DNA of 64,000 nucleotides from contig NW_017189517.1 in NCBI RefSeq assembly GCF_001704415.2, positions 6,459,167 to 6,523,166 of the forward strand. The letters run 5' to 3'. Source of the DNA: Capra hircus (taxonomy: Eukaryota; Chordata; Mammalia; Artiodactyla; Bovidae). Below, piece by piece: positions 1 to 11,490 of the stretch. The notes below the pieces were generated by a model that was not told the origin of the DNA, did not search any database, and saw only the letters and a program-made list of their open reading frames with translations. The position numbers and the translations under genes were made by a program. The number at the start of each line of letters is the position of its first letter. Position 1 is the stretch's first letter.

Positions 1-1351
1 TCCTATAAAGTAAACTAGGCACTTGAGAAAGAAAACGAATTTACTAACAGGAAAATGAAGTAAGTTTTGTTTCTGTATATTTGAGTTTGTGACTATGAAA
101 TTCACACATTTATATCTCCTCTCTAGCTGCTCAAATCTTAGGAGGTTACCTGGCATCACACAGGAGAGATGAATTGGCAGATAAATATGTTTACAGAAGG
201 CATCAGTCAGCCCACATTAAATTAACACATTTATCGATTTCCTACTATATGTTCAGCTCTGCTCAAGCTTGCTTTTTCTAATTTAAGCGCCTTCTAGGAT
301 TTAAAGTAATCAGTTGACTTTGCAAGCTTGGGTGATACAAACCACAAAAGCTGAGTAGGAATATGAACTAGAGGCTTCCTAAGGCTATCGGAAGGCTGAA
401 AACTCTGAAAAGAACTCAAGCACTTTTGTAAAAGGAAAGTGGAAAAACCGATGTTCTCCCTCCTCTCTTTTCCATTGCTGAAACTGTAAAGGTTTTACCT
501 CTTTCCGTATTGATCATGACTCTGATTTCTTAAATGCCTGAAGAGAAGATTAAATGCTAAAATGTCTTTTTTCATAACCCAGCTGAACCCAAAGAACTTT
601 TCTGACTATGTTCTATGATACACATTTGCAGTTTAAGAAAAGCACTATGGATGGAAAAGGTATTCAGGTGTTATGGAGTGGAGAGCATGAGAAGTCAATT
701 CAACCAAATTCTCGATTTACCAAAAGGGAGATGAAGATGGAAGCCCAACAAGGCCTTAATGTTTTTGTTTGTTTGTTTAATTGTTTTAAATTTGGTTAAA
801 AGGAAATGACCTAGGTTAATCATCATCATCAATATCATCAACTATGATAAGAAGCATGAAAGCTTATCTGTTGATTTTGCTTTGGCTTTCCAAGTAAATT
901 GCACACTCTTATTTATCTAAGCAATTCCAAAACTACAGAATAAGCAAAATGGAATATAACCCATTTCAAGTTTGGATTCAGTTCATTCATTAACTTTGTT
1001 AAGAGCACATTGTATTTTCGTTTCTGCTAGAAATTTATTCCAGAGTGGGTCAATAAAGAGAGCAGATAGAGGAATGAATGGATGCAGAGCATTGTAAAAA
1101 ATAAATAAATGGCTATTTCCAATTGTTGGCTAGGTGCTTTCTGCAGCCTTTCTACAGACATTGGTTAAGTCACATTTCAATCATTAATCAAATTGAGTGT
1201 GTCCTTATCAGACATCACTTCTGGCCTTAGCTGCTCAACTTTGCAGCTCACTCCACTCCATCTAGGCTTCCTATCCACTCCCCAATTAATAGATGGTGTA
1301 CTTTATCTTCTGTAGGAATGGAAGTTTCCTTGGCTTATACTGCACAACCTT
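1..1351. other. Apparently single-copy DNA, no gene seen
   Basis: AT-rich sequence with no convincing open frame, RNA gene or repeat that I recognise. Only short simple runs are present, such as a TCA-rich stretch near 820-840. The one 63-codon frame at 608-799 has no recognisable motif and is probably chance. Confidence 0.6.
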
Positions 1352-1566
1352 GTATATGTGTGTGTGTTTAGTTGTGTCCAACTCTTTGCAACCCCGTGAA
1401 CTGTAGCCTGTCAGGCTCCTCTGTCCATGGAATTTTCTATGCAAGAATACTGGCATAGGTTGCCATCTTCTACTCCAGGGGATCTTCCAACCCGGGACTG
1501 AACCTGTGTCTCTTGCATCTCTTGCATTGGCAGGCAGATTCTTTACCACAACACCACCTGGGAAGA
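1352..1566 (-). mobile_element. Bov-tA type SINE
   Basis: Reading the minus strand, a tRNA-like head (near 1566) leads into the conserved body with the 'aagaatactgg' and 'gatcttccaaccc' blocks (seen here as complements) and ends near 1352 in a GT-rich stretch. It is diverged from the young consensus by several changes. No clear target duplication was found. Confidence 0.85.
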
Positions 1567-1835
1567 AAAGTAGCCTCATATATGCATCAAACTAATTTTC
1601 AATCAAGCCACATCAACAACTCCTTGACATGCCTGTCAGTATCTGTATCTGTAAGTCCTCATCAGAGAGATGTGCTCTCTGGGGAAAAAATCTTTTTAAT
1701 AAGCAGCACCTTTCAACCCACTTTAAATACTTTACCCTACATCATGTTTATTTTCAAATAACTCTTTAGTATTTTAAAGTACATGTAAAATATATGACAA
1801 AACTTATCTTTTACTCTATCCTAAGGAATAAAAGG

Positions 1836-2720
1836 AAAAGGAGTACGTCAAGGTTGTATATTGTCACCCTGCTTATTTAACTTATTGCAGACTACATCAT
1901 GAGAAATGCTGGGCTGGAAGAAGCACAAGCTGGAATCAAGATTGCCGGGAGAAATACCAATAACCTCAGATATGCAGATGACACCACCCTTATGGCAGAA
2001 AGTGAAGAGGAAAGTGAAAGAGGAGAGTGCAAAAGTTGGCTTAAAACTCAACATTCAGAAAACAAAGATCATGGCATCTGGTCCCATCACTTCATGGGAG
2101 ATAGATGGGGAAACAGTGGAAACAGTGTCAGACTTTATTTTCGGGGGGCTCCAAAATCACTGCAGATGGTGACTGCAGCCATGAAATTAAAAGATGCTTA
2201 CTCCTTGGAAGAAAAGTTATGACCAACCTAGATAGCATATTGAAAAGCAGAGACATTACTTTGCCAACAAAGGTCCATCTAGTCAAGGCTATGGTTTTTC
2301 CAGTGGTCATGTAGGGATGCGAGAGTTGGACTGTAAAGAAAGCTGAGCGCCAAAGAATTGATGCTTTTGAACTGTGGTGTTGGAGAAGACTCTTGAGAGT
2401 TCCTTGGACTGCAAGGAGATCCAACCAGCCCATTCTAAAGGAGATCGGATCTTGGAAGGAATGATGCTAAAGCTGAAACTCCAGTACTTTGGCCACCTCA
2501 TGCAAAGAGTTGACTCATTGGAAAAGACTTTGATGCTGGGAGGGATTGGGGGCAGGAGGAAAAGGGGACGACAGGGGATGAGATGGCTGGATGGCATCAC
2601 CAACTCGATGGACATGAGTTTGAGTGAACTCTGGGAGATGGTGATGGACAGGGAAGCCTGGCGTGCTGTGATTCATGGGGTCGCAGAGAGTCGGACACTA
2701 CTGAGCGACTGAACTGAAGA
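1836..2720 (+). mobile_element. BovB LINE copy 1, 5'-truncated
   Basis: Last ~885 bp of a BovB (RTE clade) element. It is bounded by a 9-bp target duplication aataaaagg at 1827-1835 and 2721-2729. Frames covering 1899-2712 encode the C-terminal part of the reverse transcriptase, with the RYADDT motif (YADD box) near 1966-1983 and the conserved end reading WRAVIHGVAESRTLLSD. The frame is broken at least twice, including a deletion just after the MAESEEE stretch and an in-frame stop near 2311. It is a dead copy that could not retrotranspose itself. Confidence 0.93.
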
Positions 2721-3165
2721 AATAAAAGGGATAAAGTGGTAAGAACTTGCTGCTATTAAATATACATTTAGTATATAGATGGAAGTATATATGTATTTCA
2801 CATAATATATATATCTATATATGAAGAGAAAGACAGACTGAGTAAAATGAATAGCTACGATACATTTCTATAGCACTTTATATCTTATAGATATATTTCA
2901 TACGTAGTATTCATTCATTTGCTCAAAAATATGTACTGGTATCCTAGTATGCCAGGTACTGTTATTGACACAGAAAATAAGCAAACAACAAAATGGCCAG
3001 AGGTCCCTATCCTTGTGAAGTCCAACAGTCCCAGTTTATACCTGCTGTCCTGGTGTCAATGTAACAGCACTCACTTCCACTCTCAAAGATTTCTCAGTTG
3101 ATACAAAATTATATGGTCTCTGTATAAAGTATGTATTATATTAAACAATAAGTAGTGCTATGGAA

Positions 3166-3297
3166 GGAGAAGGCAATGGCAACCCACTCCAGTACTCTTG
3201 CCTGGAAAATCCCATGGGCAGAGGAGCCTGGTGGGCTGCCATCTATGGGGTTGCACAGAGTTGGACACAACTGAAGCGACTTAGCAGCAGCAGCAGC
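3166..3297 (+). mobile_element. Bov-A2 type SINE monomer
   Basis: The body 'gcaacccactccagtactc' leads to a (CAG)n tail at 3285-3297. It is flanked by the 12-bp duplication agtgctatggaa (3154-3165) / agtgctgtggaa (3298-3309), with one mismatch. It lacks the tRNA head and is inserted in an L2. Confidence 0.9.
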
Positions 3298-3397
3298 AGT
3301 GCTGTGGAAAAGGCAAAGGCAAAAGCAGAGCAGAGTAAATGGGCCTTGGATGTGAGGAAGGTGGTTTCTATTTTAAATAGGATGGTCATAGAGGCTT

Positions 3398-3604
3398 CAT
3401 TGGTGCTTCAGACAGTAAAGAACCTGCCTCCAATGCTGGAGACCCGGATTCGATCCCCAGGTCGAGAAGATCCCCCAGAGAAGGGCTTGGCTACCCTCTC
3501 CAGTATTCTTGCCTGGGGAATCCCATGGACAGAGGAGCCTGGTGAGCTACAGTTCATGGGTTGCAGAGCTGAACCCGACTGAGCAACTTAACACTTTCAC
3601 TTTC
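3398..3604 (+). mobile_element. Bov-tA SINE
   Basis: tRNA-Glu-like head (3400-3460) followed by the shared BovB-like body. The tail is actttcactttc and the target duplication is agaggctt at 3390-3397 and 3605-3612. Second SINE inside the same L2. Confidence 0.9.
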
Positions 3605-3866
3605 AGAGGCTTTGTTAAGGAGGTGGCATTTGGGCAAAGACTTGAGGGAAGGGTGAATGTTGGCTATGTAGCTCTCTGTCCAAATAGTGTACCTGGAAGA
3701 GACAAGAACAAGCAAAGACCCCTGGGTTGAGATCATGCTTGAGGAATAACAAGAAAACCAGTGAGGCTTGAGCAGAGTGAATGAGCACACTGGATGAGGA
3801 GGTAAGGCCAGAGTAGTAATGTAGGTGGGAAGATCATGAATGGACATGTAGGAGTTTGGTTTTAAT

Positions 3867-4058
3867 TTTGTTGTGTTGATCAGTCACTAAATCATGTCCA
3901 GCCGTTTTTGGCCCCTTGGACTGCAACATGCCAGTGCTTCCCTGTCCTTCTCTTTCTCCTGGAGCTTGCTCAAATTCATGTCCCTTGAGTCGGTGATGCC
4001 ATCCAACCATCTCATCCTCTGTTGTCCCCCTCTCCTCCTGCCTTCAGTCTTTCCCAGA
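3867..4058 (-). mobile_element. BovB 3'-end fragment
   Basis: About 190 bp corresponding to the extreme 3' end of BovB (C-terminal RT codons and 3' tail). It is bracketed by an exact 11-bp duplication ttggttttaat at 3856-3866 and 4059-4069. It is therefore an independent, severely 5'-truncated insertion into the L2, not a deletion remnant. Confidence 0.88.
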
Positions 4059-4289
4059 TTGGTTTTAATGACAAGTGAATTAATGAGCCACTGGAGGATT
4101 TGGAACACAATAGGAAGTCCCACTAAGATCTGATGCTTTTATCAGGATCACCCTTGTTGCTCCATTCAGAATTGAGTGAGCAGGTGGGGTGTCAAGTGTG
4201 AAACTGGGAGACCAGTTGGTCTGCAATAGTAACAATCCAGGAAAGAAGTATTCATGGTTGTACCAGTGAAGATAGTGAGAAATTCATGG

Positions 4290-4440
4290 ATTCTGGGTAT
4301 TTTGAAGGTAGGGACATTTAAATTGGATATTCACAACAACTCTGAGAGGTAGACAAGAAAGAATTATGCCATTTTGCGATTCAAGAAACTGGAACTCAGA
4401 GAGGTTGTAGCTTGCCTAAATTTACACAACTAATTGAATG
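4290..4440 (+). mobile_element. MIR SINE remnant
   Basis: Reads like the MIR core and 3' part: a block resembling 'caacaactctgagaggtag', then 'actggaactcagagaggtt', then 'ttgcctaaatttacacaact'. It is old and diverged, with fuzzy boundaries. Confidence 0.65.
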
Positions 4441-4734
4441 GAATAAGGAGCACAGAACCCGTCTCCTGTCCGTCTCGGACTTTGTGTATGGTATACAACA
4501 TTTCCAAGCATACTGCAGACTATACAATAAGCACGCACTTTCCTCATACCAGGCCCAAAGGAGTATCTTCCAGCAGAAAAAAAGTGAGAATGCCTTTGTC
4601 ATCATTAGTCTGGGGTTCTCTCCAGGATACATGTTAAAAGGAGTATGTCCATTCTCAGACGTGACAATTTTGACTGAAATGATTAAATGACTTGTGCATG
4701 TATGGAACAGCCTAATACCTCCTAAAGCAACAGT

Positions 4735-5075
4735 ATCATATAATGGGAAGAGGACAGGAATAGATAGACTTGGGTTTAAAATCCTGGCTTCCCAGGGGGT
4801 GCTAGTGGTAAAGAATCTGTCTGCCAATGCAGGAGACATAAGAGATGCGAGTTCAGTCCCTGGGTTGGGAAGATCCCCTGGAGAAGGGCATGGCAACCCA
4901 CTCCAGTATTCTTGCCTGGAGAATCCCACGGACAGAGGAGCCTGGCAGTCTACAGTCCATAGGGTCACAAAGAGTCGGACACAACTGAATTAACTTAAAT
5001 CTTACCCTGACATGTATAAGCTGTGTATTTAGCAAAAGTTACCTACTATATGCATCTTGAGCCTGTTAAGAACAT
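4735..5075 (+). mobile_element. MIR SINE split by a Bov-tA
   Basis: MIR 5' core ('gacttgggtttaaaatcctgg') ends near 4786 and resumes after 4995 with 'agctgtgtatttagcaaaagttac', the MIR core and 3' section. The intervening sequence is a younger SINE. Confidence 0.6.
4786..4994 (+). mobile_element. Bov-tA SINE
   Basis: Full-length head-to-tail Bov-tA: 'ggtgctagtggtaaagaat' head, 'gatcccctggagaagg' body, and the end 'gtcggacacaactgaa'. It splits a MIR. Imperfect flanking repeats (taaaatcct / ttaaatctt) mark the likely target site. Confidence 0.9.
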
Positions 5076-5149
5076 TTAATAAAGTCTAAAAGACACACCA
5101 GATGCGCCCACTGCCTAAAAGTCTCCCCCAGATATTAATCTGACTGAAT

Positions 5150-5375
5150 TATATGTGCTTAAATGGCACCACCTCAGAGAAGCTTCCCTGACAATCCAGC
5201 ATCATCTTCCAAGCACCTATTACTAGAGGACATTAAGTTAATATAGAGTTATGCACTTACAATCTCCATGAGGTCAGGAATTTAATTTTTCATGATTCTA
5301 TCTGTAGTACCTACCACAGTGCCTCATACACAGTAGTTCCCCCAGAATAGTTGATGAAGAAATGAGTCTTGTATC
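5150..5375 (+). mobile_element. L2 3' end, first of two
   Basis: Has L2-like blocks 'cttccctgacaatccag', 'ctccatgaggtcaggaa' and 'cacagtgcctcatacacag', ending near 'gttgatgaagaaatg'. Diverged and non-coding. Confidence 0.65.
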
Positions 5376-6000
5376 CCTACCGCACTCACTTCCTCCATCC
5401 TCGAGAGACACTGGTTTGCTTTCAAGGCTCTGGGCTCTTTTCCATTTCAAGGGCTTTGCATTTAAGTCCTCTCCCTATATGCTCTTCCTCCCACTCTGTC
5501 TAGTGAAAGTCTACTCATTTCTCCAATCTCAGGCCAAATGAACACTTCCTTAGAGTAGGCTTCCCTGATCCTGGACTAGGTCAGTTATCCCTATTGTAAG
5601 CTCTAACAGCACAAGGTATTTTCCATTATAGCACTTACCACAGTTTTTTAATATTTATTTGTGTGTATACTCAGTCACTCAGTCATGTCCAACTCTTTTG
5701 TGACCCCATGGACTTTAGTCCACCAGGCTCCTCTGTTCATGGATTTTTCCAGGCAAGAATACTGGAGGGGGTTGTCATTTCTTTCTCCAGAAGATCTTCC
5801 TGACCCAAGGATCAAACCTGCATCTCCTGTGTGTCCTGCATTGGGATGTGGATTCTTTACCACTGAGCCACCAGGGTCAATTTACTTGGGTGATTATTTA
5901 AGGTCTGTCCAGTCCACTGGAATGTAAGTTCTGTGAGTTCACTACTGTTTCTATCTAGCACCTAACATAGTCAATGCTCAATAAGTATATGCTAAATGGA
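5376..6000 (+). mobile_element. Second L2 3' region, split by a Bov-tA
   Basis: Starts with the L2 C/T-rich region 'tccaatctcaggccaaatg'. It is interrupted at 5666-5879 and resumes to the 3' end 'atgctcaataagtatatgc' near 5995. It lies directly downstream of another L2 3' end in the same orientation. Confidence 0.65.
5666..5879 (-). mobile_element. Bov-tA SINE
   Basis: Full-length element with its head at the right end ('ccactgagccaccaggg' on the plus strand). Likely imperfect target duplication atttatttgtgtg (5653-5665) / atttacttgggtg (5880-5892). Inserted in the L2. Confidence 0.9.
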
Positions 6001-6009
6001 TAAAGGAAG

Positions 6010-7195
6010 AAATGTATCCATGTGCAGAAAACTCAACACATACTATAGAGCCTTTGCAGGTTTATTAAAGCCCAAAGAAGTTTTGAGGGAAAAAAGGATC
6101 AATTTCAGTAACAATATAAATTGTAGCCATGCTTCCCCTTGCACAAGCAGGAAGGATTTGCTGACAAGAAGGCAAAGGTGTTCCAGTCACTTGAGTAAGT
6201 GGATAATCCAAAGGCCACTTCCAAATATTGTTCAATGGGCACACAAGCAATTTCTCCTGAAATTGTTTTTCCTGTTGATCCTATTCTCTCTCGAAAAATT
6301 CACCAAGAGGGCTTGCACTCTCTATGTAACTTCTTATAAGCAAGTATGTGTTTCATTGACTCGAACTCTTAAAACTGTTTCAATTTCATTGTGAGGCTGC
6401 AGAGTGAATACAGTAACTGACTAGATAGTGGAGTTCTTGTGCTGGAAGCATAGCTAAGAATCAGAATCCTTGAGTCAGAATCATGGGTTTTTCGTACGGT
6501 GCCTTCTACAGTTCAGTAGGAGAGGATATGAGTATCTACATAGTTTACTTGATATTTGTATATGCACTTGACACTTGTAAGTACACTTGACTTTTAAAAT
6601 TAAAACTTGGTCGTTGGCACTAAATTGACTTAAAATTAAGAGATACTGAGAGAGGGGAGTATTTTTCCTTGGTAAACAAGAGTCAACACAGTCGGATTTT
6701 ATAATCTAAATGCTTGCTTTCATTAGCAGAAAAAGAACAGAACTGAGTATTTGCTGGAGTCTGACCTCCATGGCCAATAGTGATGGAGGCACCATATATC
6801 CATTTTGTCCTGGTCCAGTAATTTGTTACCTCGGTCAGGGAGTAAAAAGCAAAACTCTTGGATAAATCATACCTATGTATTATACATGAGTCAAGTTACA
6901 CCAAATTATCCTATTTTCTTCAAGAGTTCCAGGTCCCCTAATCTATGACCACTCAATCTCCAATTTTTTTCCCTCTATCTCACAGGACCCTATGGCATCT
7001 TAGCACAGTAGAGAACATCAGGGAGACAAAGCAAAGACACTAAGAAGTCAGGATCATTGAAACTGTAGAGGAGACAATGGTTTGTACAGCTACTATATAG
7101 CCATCTGACCAGACTGAATGACTGCTCTTTATTACTGATTTTTATAGCATATTAATGAAATTGAGCTAATTAATTGAGTTTATTTCTTGTCCTGT
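6010..7195. other. Apparently single-copy DNA, no gene seen
   Basis: AT-rich, without a recognised repeat. A 132-codon frame at 5996-6394 has no motif, low-complexity flanks and no upstream signals that I can support, so I do not call it a gene. Confidence 0.5.
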
Positions 7196-7199
7196 AGAC

Positions 7200-7485
7200 T
7201 AAGGGTGAACAAACTACAACTTACTAATTGGCCAAATCTGGCCCTCCAGCTCTTTTTGTCAATAAAGTTTATTGGAACACAGCCATACTCATTCAGTTAT
7301 TCAGTTTCTATGGCTGCTTTTATGATATGATGGCAGAGTTGAATAGTTGCAACAGAGACCATCTGGCCCACAAAGCCTAAAATATTTCATATCTGGCTCT
7401 TTATAGAAAAGCTTTACTGACACTTGTCTTACATTATGATTATCTGACAATTGAAAAAATCTGGACAACTTAAAACAGTAAACTG
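7200..7485 (+). mobile_element. Ancient interspersed repeat, family not assigned
   Basis: Matches a common mammalian repeat that I recall by the blocks 'caataaagtttattggaac', 'acagccatactcattca', 'ctatggctgctttta' and 'cacaaagcctaaaatattt'. It is probably a non-autonomous DNA transposon of hAT type, but I cannot assign the family with certainty. Confidence 0.5.
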
Positions 7486-7773
7486 TGTTAATCAATTACA
7501 GATAGTAATGTCTTCTTTATGTTGTTTCATCTTTCAACAACAAAAGCCTTTACATTTAAGCAATAAGTTGTTTTTATTTCTGCTTTAAGTCATAAAATTT
7601 AGCCAGATTGCCCTCACTCCGTTTTAAAATATATTATACATTAAACAGAAGATACTGAGCATGATTTAATAATGTCATATAATAGAATAAGCTTGGGCTT
7701 TGGAGTCCTACCAGAGAATGGACAAGACTTATGCTAATTCCATTAACAAACAACCCACTGGACATTTCAGTTT

Positions 7774-9317
7774 ACTTCTGTTCAGTTGCTCAGTCGTGTC
7801 CGACTCCCTACGACCCCATGGACTGCAGCAGGCCAGGCCTCCCTGTCCATCACCAACTCCTGGAGCTTACCCAAACTCATGTGCCAGCCAACCATCTCAT
7901 CCTCTGTCATCCCCTTCTCCTCCTCCCCACAATCTTTTCCAGCACCAGTGACTTTTCAAATCAGTCAGCTCTTCGCATCAGGTGGCCAAATTACTGGAGT
8001 TTCAGCTTCAACATCAGTCCTTCCAATGAATATTCAGGACTGATTTCCTTTAGGATTGACTAGTTGGATCTTCTTGCAGTCCAAGGGACTCTCAAGAGTC
8101 TTCTCCAACACCAGAGTTCAAAAGCATTAATTCTTCAGCACTCAGCTTTCTTTAGTGGGCTTCCCTGGTGGCTTAGAGGTTAAAAGCATCTGCCTGCAAT
8201 GCGGGGGACCTGGGTTCGATCCCTGGGTCAGGAAGATTCCCCTGGAGAAGGAAATGGCAACCCACTCCAGTATTCTTGCCTGGAGAATCCCATGGATGGA
8301 GGAGCCTGGTGGGCTACAGTCCACGGGGTTGCAAAGAGTCAGACACGACTGAGCAACTTCACTTCACAGCTTTCTTTATAGTCCAACTCTCACATCCATA
8401 CATGACTACTGGAAAAAACATAGCCTTGACTAGATGGACCTTTGTTGGCAAAGTAACATCTCTGCTTTTTAATATGCCATCTAGGTTGGTCATAATTTTT
8501 CTCCCAAGGAATAAGCGTCTTTTAATTTCATGGATGCAATCACCATCTGCAGTGATTTTGGAGCCCCCAAAAATAAAGTCTGCTACTCTTTCCACTGTTT
8601 CTCCATCTATTTGCCATGAAGTGATGGGACCAGAAGCCATGATCTTAGTTTTTTGAATGTTGACCTTTAAGCCAAGTTTTTCACTCTCCTCTTTCACTTT
8701 CATCAAGAGGCTCTTTAGTTCCTCTTCACTTTCTGCCATAAGGATGGTGTCATCTGCATATCTGAGGTGATTGATATTTCCCCTGGCAATCTTGACTCCA
8801 GCTTGTGCTTCTTCCAGCCGAGCATTTCTCATGATGTATGCTGCATATAAGTTAAATAAGCAGGGTGACAATATACAGCCTTAACGTACTCCTTTTCCTA
8901 TTTGGAACCAGTCTGTTGTTCCATGTCCAGTTCTAACTGTTGCTTTCTAACCTGCATACAGATTTCTCAAGAAGCAGGTCAGGTGGTCTGGTATTCCCAT
9001 CTTGTTCAGAATTTTCCAGAGTTTCTTGTGATCCACACAGTCAAAGGCTTTGGCATAGTCAATAAAGCAGAAATAGATGCTTTTCTGGAACTCCCTTGCT
9101 TTTTCAATAATCCAGCGGATGTTGGCAATTTGATCTCTGGTTCCTCTGCCTTTTCTAAATCCAGCTTGAACATCTGGAAATTCACAGTTCACATATTGTT
9201 GAAGCCTGGCTTGGAGAATTTTGAGCATTACTTTACTAGCGTGTGAGATGAGTGCAATTGTGCAGATAGTTTGAGCATTCTTTGGTATTGCCTTTCTTAA
9301 GGATTAGAATGAAAACT
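7774..9317 (-). mobile_element. BovB LINE copy 2, 5'-truncated, split by a SINE
   Basis: About 1.33 kb of BovB in reverse orientation, excluding the SINE at 8155-8366. The minus strand keeps reverse transcriptase pieces: 8947-9228 reads FRKGRGTRDQIANIRW and FIDYAKAFDCVDHKK (motif A region), and 8359-8871 reads NHLRYADDTILMAESEEE (YADD box). A stop after 'ILSPC'-region codons near 8880 and an early stop near 8940 break the frame. The 5' break at ~9317 lies in the RT domain. Confidence 0.93.
8155..8366 (+). mobile_element. Young Bov-tA SINE nested in BovB copy 2
   Basis: Full-length, close to consensus: 'gggcttccctggtggc' head, 'ctggagaaggaaatggcaac' body and 'acttcacttcac' tail. It has a perfect 12-bp target duplication cagctttcttta at 8143-8154 and 8367-8378, both copies of which are BovB sequence. 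Insertion therefore postdates the BovB and is recent. Confidence 0.97.
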
Positions 9318-10387
9318 GACCATTTAGATAAGGATTTATGAGTTCCAAATCCTGTCAGATATTTCCTTTTTGTATTCCTTTATTTTGAACAACTGGTATG
9401 TTCCCAAGAACTTGTTCCCAAGCCATGGATCCTTCCTGCAAAAAGGAAAAATTGAAGTCACATCCTCCACTAGGTAGCAATGTGTTCGCCTAACCTGCTG
9501 ACCTCTCTTCACGTTCTCCATGCTCACCAGCACTGTTTTAATCTAGATCAAACTTTCTGGCTGCTAATAAAAGCTAATCAACATCAAACCCAGAAGTATT
9601 GCTTGTTCTCTGAGCAATAGCAGGCCAGAAACAAGAGTTTCAAGAGACACAACAAAAAACTAAATAGTGATTATAAACTGACAGCAGTACTTTTACCAAT
9701 TTACCTAGCAATCTTTGGTAATGATTCTTTACAGCAATGAAACATCTAGCGTGTGGCTATTTACTATAGGACTTAGAAGGGTCAGAAGATATTTTTGTCT
9801 CACTGGGATTTTGCAAATGATGATAAATGAGATCTTTCACTTTAGGCACAAAAGAGGGATCCTTCCCTCCTAGATTTCCTGAAACAGCTTGAATGAATGG
9901 CCCCAGCACATTTGAAAAGACTTTCTGATTTCTCTCTCCTGTGCTGTTTCCTTCATCTTCCTTTGGGGAGAGGGGGATAGAGCAAATTTTGGTAAGGGTT
10001 CATCTCTCTGCTGACTTGAGTATTTAGAATATATTTGGTTTTTCTGTCATCTGTGCAAAACCAATAAAAATATGAATACTGTAGCAATTTCTCAGTTCTC
10101 CTGAAAAAAATGTTCCTCTGCAGAAAGAGTCTATAGACCCACTGGGTCCACAGCTATTCAGATTATACCCATCACCCACTCAACCACACCAGGCCCAAGA
10201 ATTCCCTACATCAGAGCCTAGCATGGGAGCAGTTCCTTTGAAACCTTACACATCAGAAAAGCAGCTGTCTCCTCTTCCCTTCCACAAAACGCTCAAAGAA
10301 TTATTATTATTATGGAGGCAATGCTGTCTGAGTTATAAAAGTCTACTAGGGACCCTCCTGACTTGGTCCTGAGAAGATTTGAAATTG
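9318..10387. other. Apparently single-copy DNA, no gene seen
   Basis: No repeat or coding sequence recognised. A short (TTA)n run lies near 10302-10316. Frames of 65-69 codons here have no family features. Confidence 0.5.
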
Positions 10388-10396
10388 AAAACCTAA

Positions 10397-10519
10397 AGGG
10401 AATTCCCTGGCAGTCCAATGGATAGGACTCTGCACTTTGACTGCAGCAGATCTGGATTTAATCCCTGATTGGGGAACTGAGATACCAAGCAATGTGGCCA
10501 AAACAAACAACAGCAACAA
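10397..10519 (+). mobile_element. CHR-type cetartiodactyl SINE
   Basis: tRNA-derived SINE with the characteristic 'ggaattccctggcagtccaa' head, 'ggactctgcactttgactgc', 'tggggaactgagatacc' and an A-rich (caaca)n tail. Target duplication aaaacctaa at 10388-10396 and 10520-10528. It is older than the Bov-tA and Bov-A2 SINEs. Confidence 0.85.
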
Positions 10520-10529
10520 AAACCTAACA

Positions 10530-10924
10530 CCTGCCCCTCTATGCCACAAGGTGATTCTCTAGGGAACCTGGCCCTGTCTGAGTTCCCATGGAACTAGCCA
10601 ATATATTAATGCAGAAGCCATCATCACCTTGTTTCCCAGAAGCTGAGCCTAGAAAAAAAGTTTTACTATATTCTCTCCCTATAGACAAATATACAACAGG
10701 ACCTCCACATTGCATTGCTTTGCAGATCACAATCCATGTGAGTAGCATCCCCTTGGAACTGTGTTATACACAACTTGTACAACCACACCGTGGTACAACC
10801 ACACATGGTTCCAAAGCTATACAAGGCCTAATCCTTGGAAATGACAGTATGTCAGGGTTTGTGGTGAGGGAAAATTAAGATTGAAGATGGAAACAAGGCT
10901 GCTAGCCCACTGACCTTGAGAGAG
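10530..10924. other. Unassigned sequence
   Basis: No repeat recognised. A 96-codon frame at 10588-10878 overlaps an antisense frame, and neither has motifs. I see nothing that supports a gene. Confidence 0.4.
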
Positions 10925-11480
10925 GGAGATTTTTCTGTGCAATTGTTAATGTTATGTGGCAATCTGGCTGGATCGCAGGGCCTAGTTACTTCATCAAACA
11001 TTTATTTGGATGTTACTGTAATGGCATTTATGGATGAGATGACCATTTAAATCAATGGACTGACTTTGAGTGAGTCAAATTGCCCTCCACGATGTGAGTG
11101 GGCCTCATCCAATCAGTTGAAGGCCTGAATAAAACAAAATATTGACTGCTCATAAGCGAGAAGGAATTCTCTAGCAGATGATACTCACACTTAAAGTAAA
11201 ACATTTGTGCTTAGTATCCAGCCTGTTGGTCCACCCTGTATATTTTTAGCTTGCAAGCCTCTGTGTTTTCATAAGCCAATTCCTTAAATCAATCTCTCTC
11301 TTTCTCCCCTTTCTATCTCTCTCATGCGTGTTCTCTCTCCCCCCTGCCCCCACCTCAGAACTGGCCCATGCAAATATAGAAGCTGGCAAGGGGAGCTTCA
11401 ATGTATACATACAGACACACATACATACAACCTATGGGTTCTGTTTCTCTGGAGAATCCTAGTTTGTCTGGTTAGACCCA
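10925..11480 (+). mobile_element. Ancient LTR-like repeat, MaLR-like
   Basis: Contains blocks that I associate with old mammalian LTRs: 'gggcctcatccaatcagttg', 'aaggcctgaataaaac', 'ataagccaattccttaaat', a CT-rich stretch at 11290-11350 and the end 'ttctgtttctctggagaat'. Exact family uncertain. BovB copy 3 begins immediately to its right. Confidence 0.5.
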
Positions 11481-11490
11481 ATGTAATCAG

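Larger units (their letters stand above)
2905..4290 (-). mobile_element. L2 LINE remnant carrying three younger insertions
   Basis: The piece at 2905-3010 reads like the inverted 3' end of L2 (attcattcattt..., then a 'tatgccaggtactg'-like block). The parts at 3615-3865 and 4060-4290 match the inverted upstream L2 region, with blocks such as 'ccactggaggattt' and 'ggagaccagtt'. Two SINEs (3166-3297, 3398-3604) and a BovB fragment (3867-4058) sit inside, so the L2 predates them. It is highly diverged and has no coding capacity. Confidence 0.65.

Noticed and set aside
2780..2830. AT-rich (TA)n patch as an origin or regulatory site
   Set aside because: Simple low-complexity sequence with no supporting context.
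3160..3582. 140-codon frame
   Set aside because: Runs through two SINEs (the ...NPLQYSCLENPM... wording is translated Bov-tA/A2 sequence) and has no independent coding evidence.
4396..4968. 190-codon minus-strand frame
   Set aside because: Its first third is an antisense SINE translation (FSRQEYWSGLPCPSPGDLPNPG), the remainder is MIR-flanking DNA without motifs.
8155..8366. tRNA gene suggested by the GGTTCGATCC box
   Set aside because: The B-box-like motif is the tRNA-derived head of a Bov-tA SINE. The sequence does not fold as a complete tRNA and the same motif recurs in all these SINEs.
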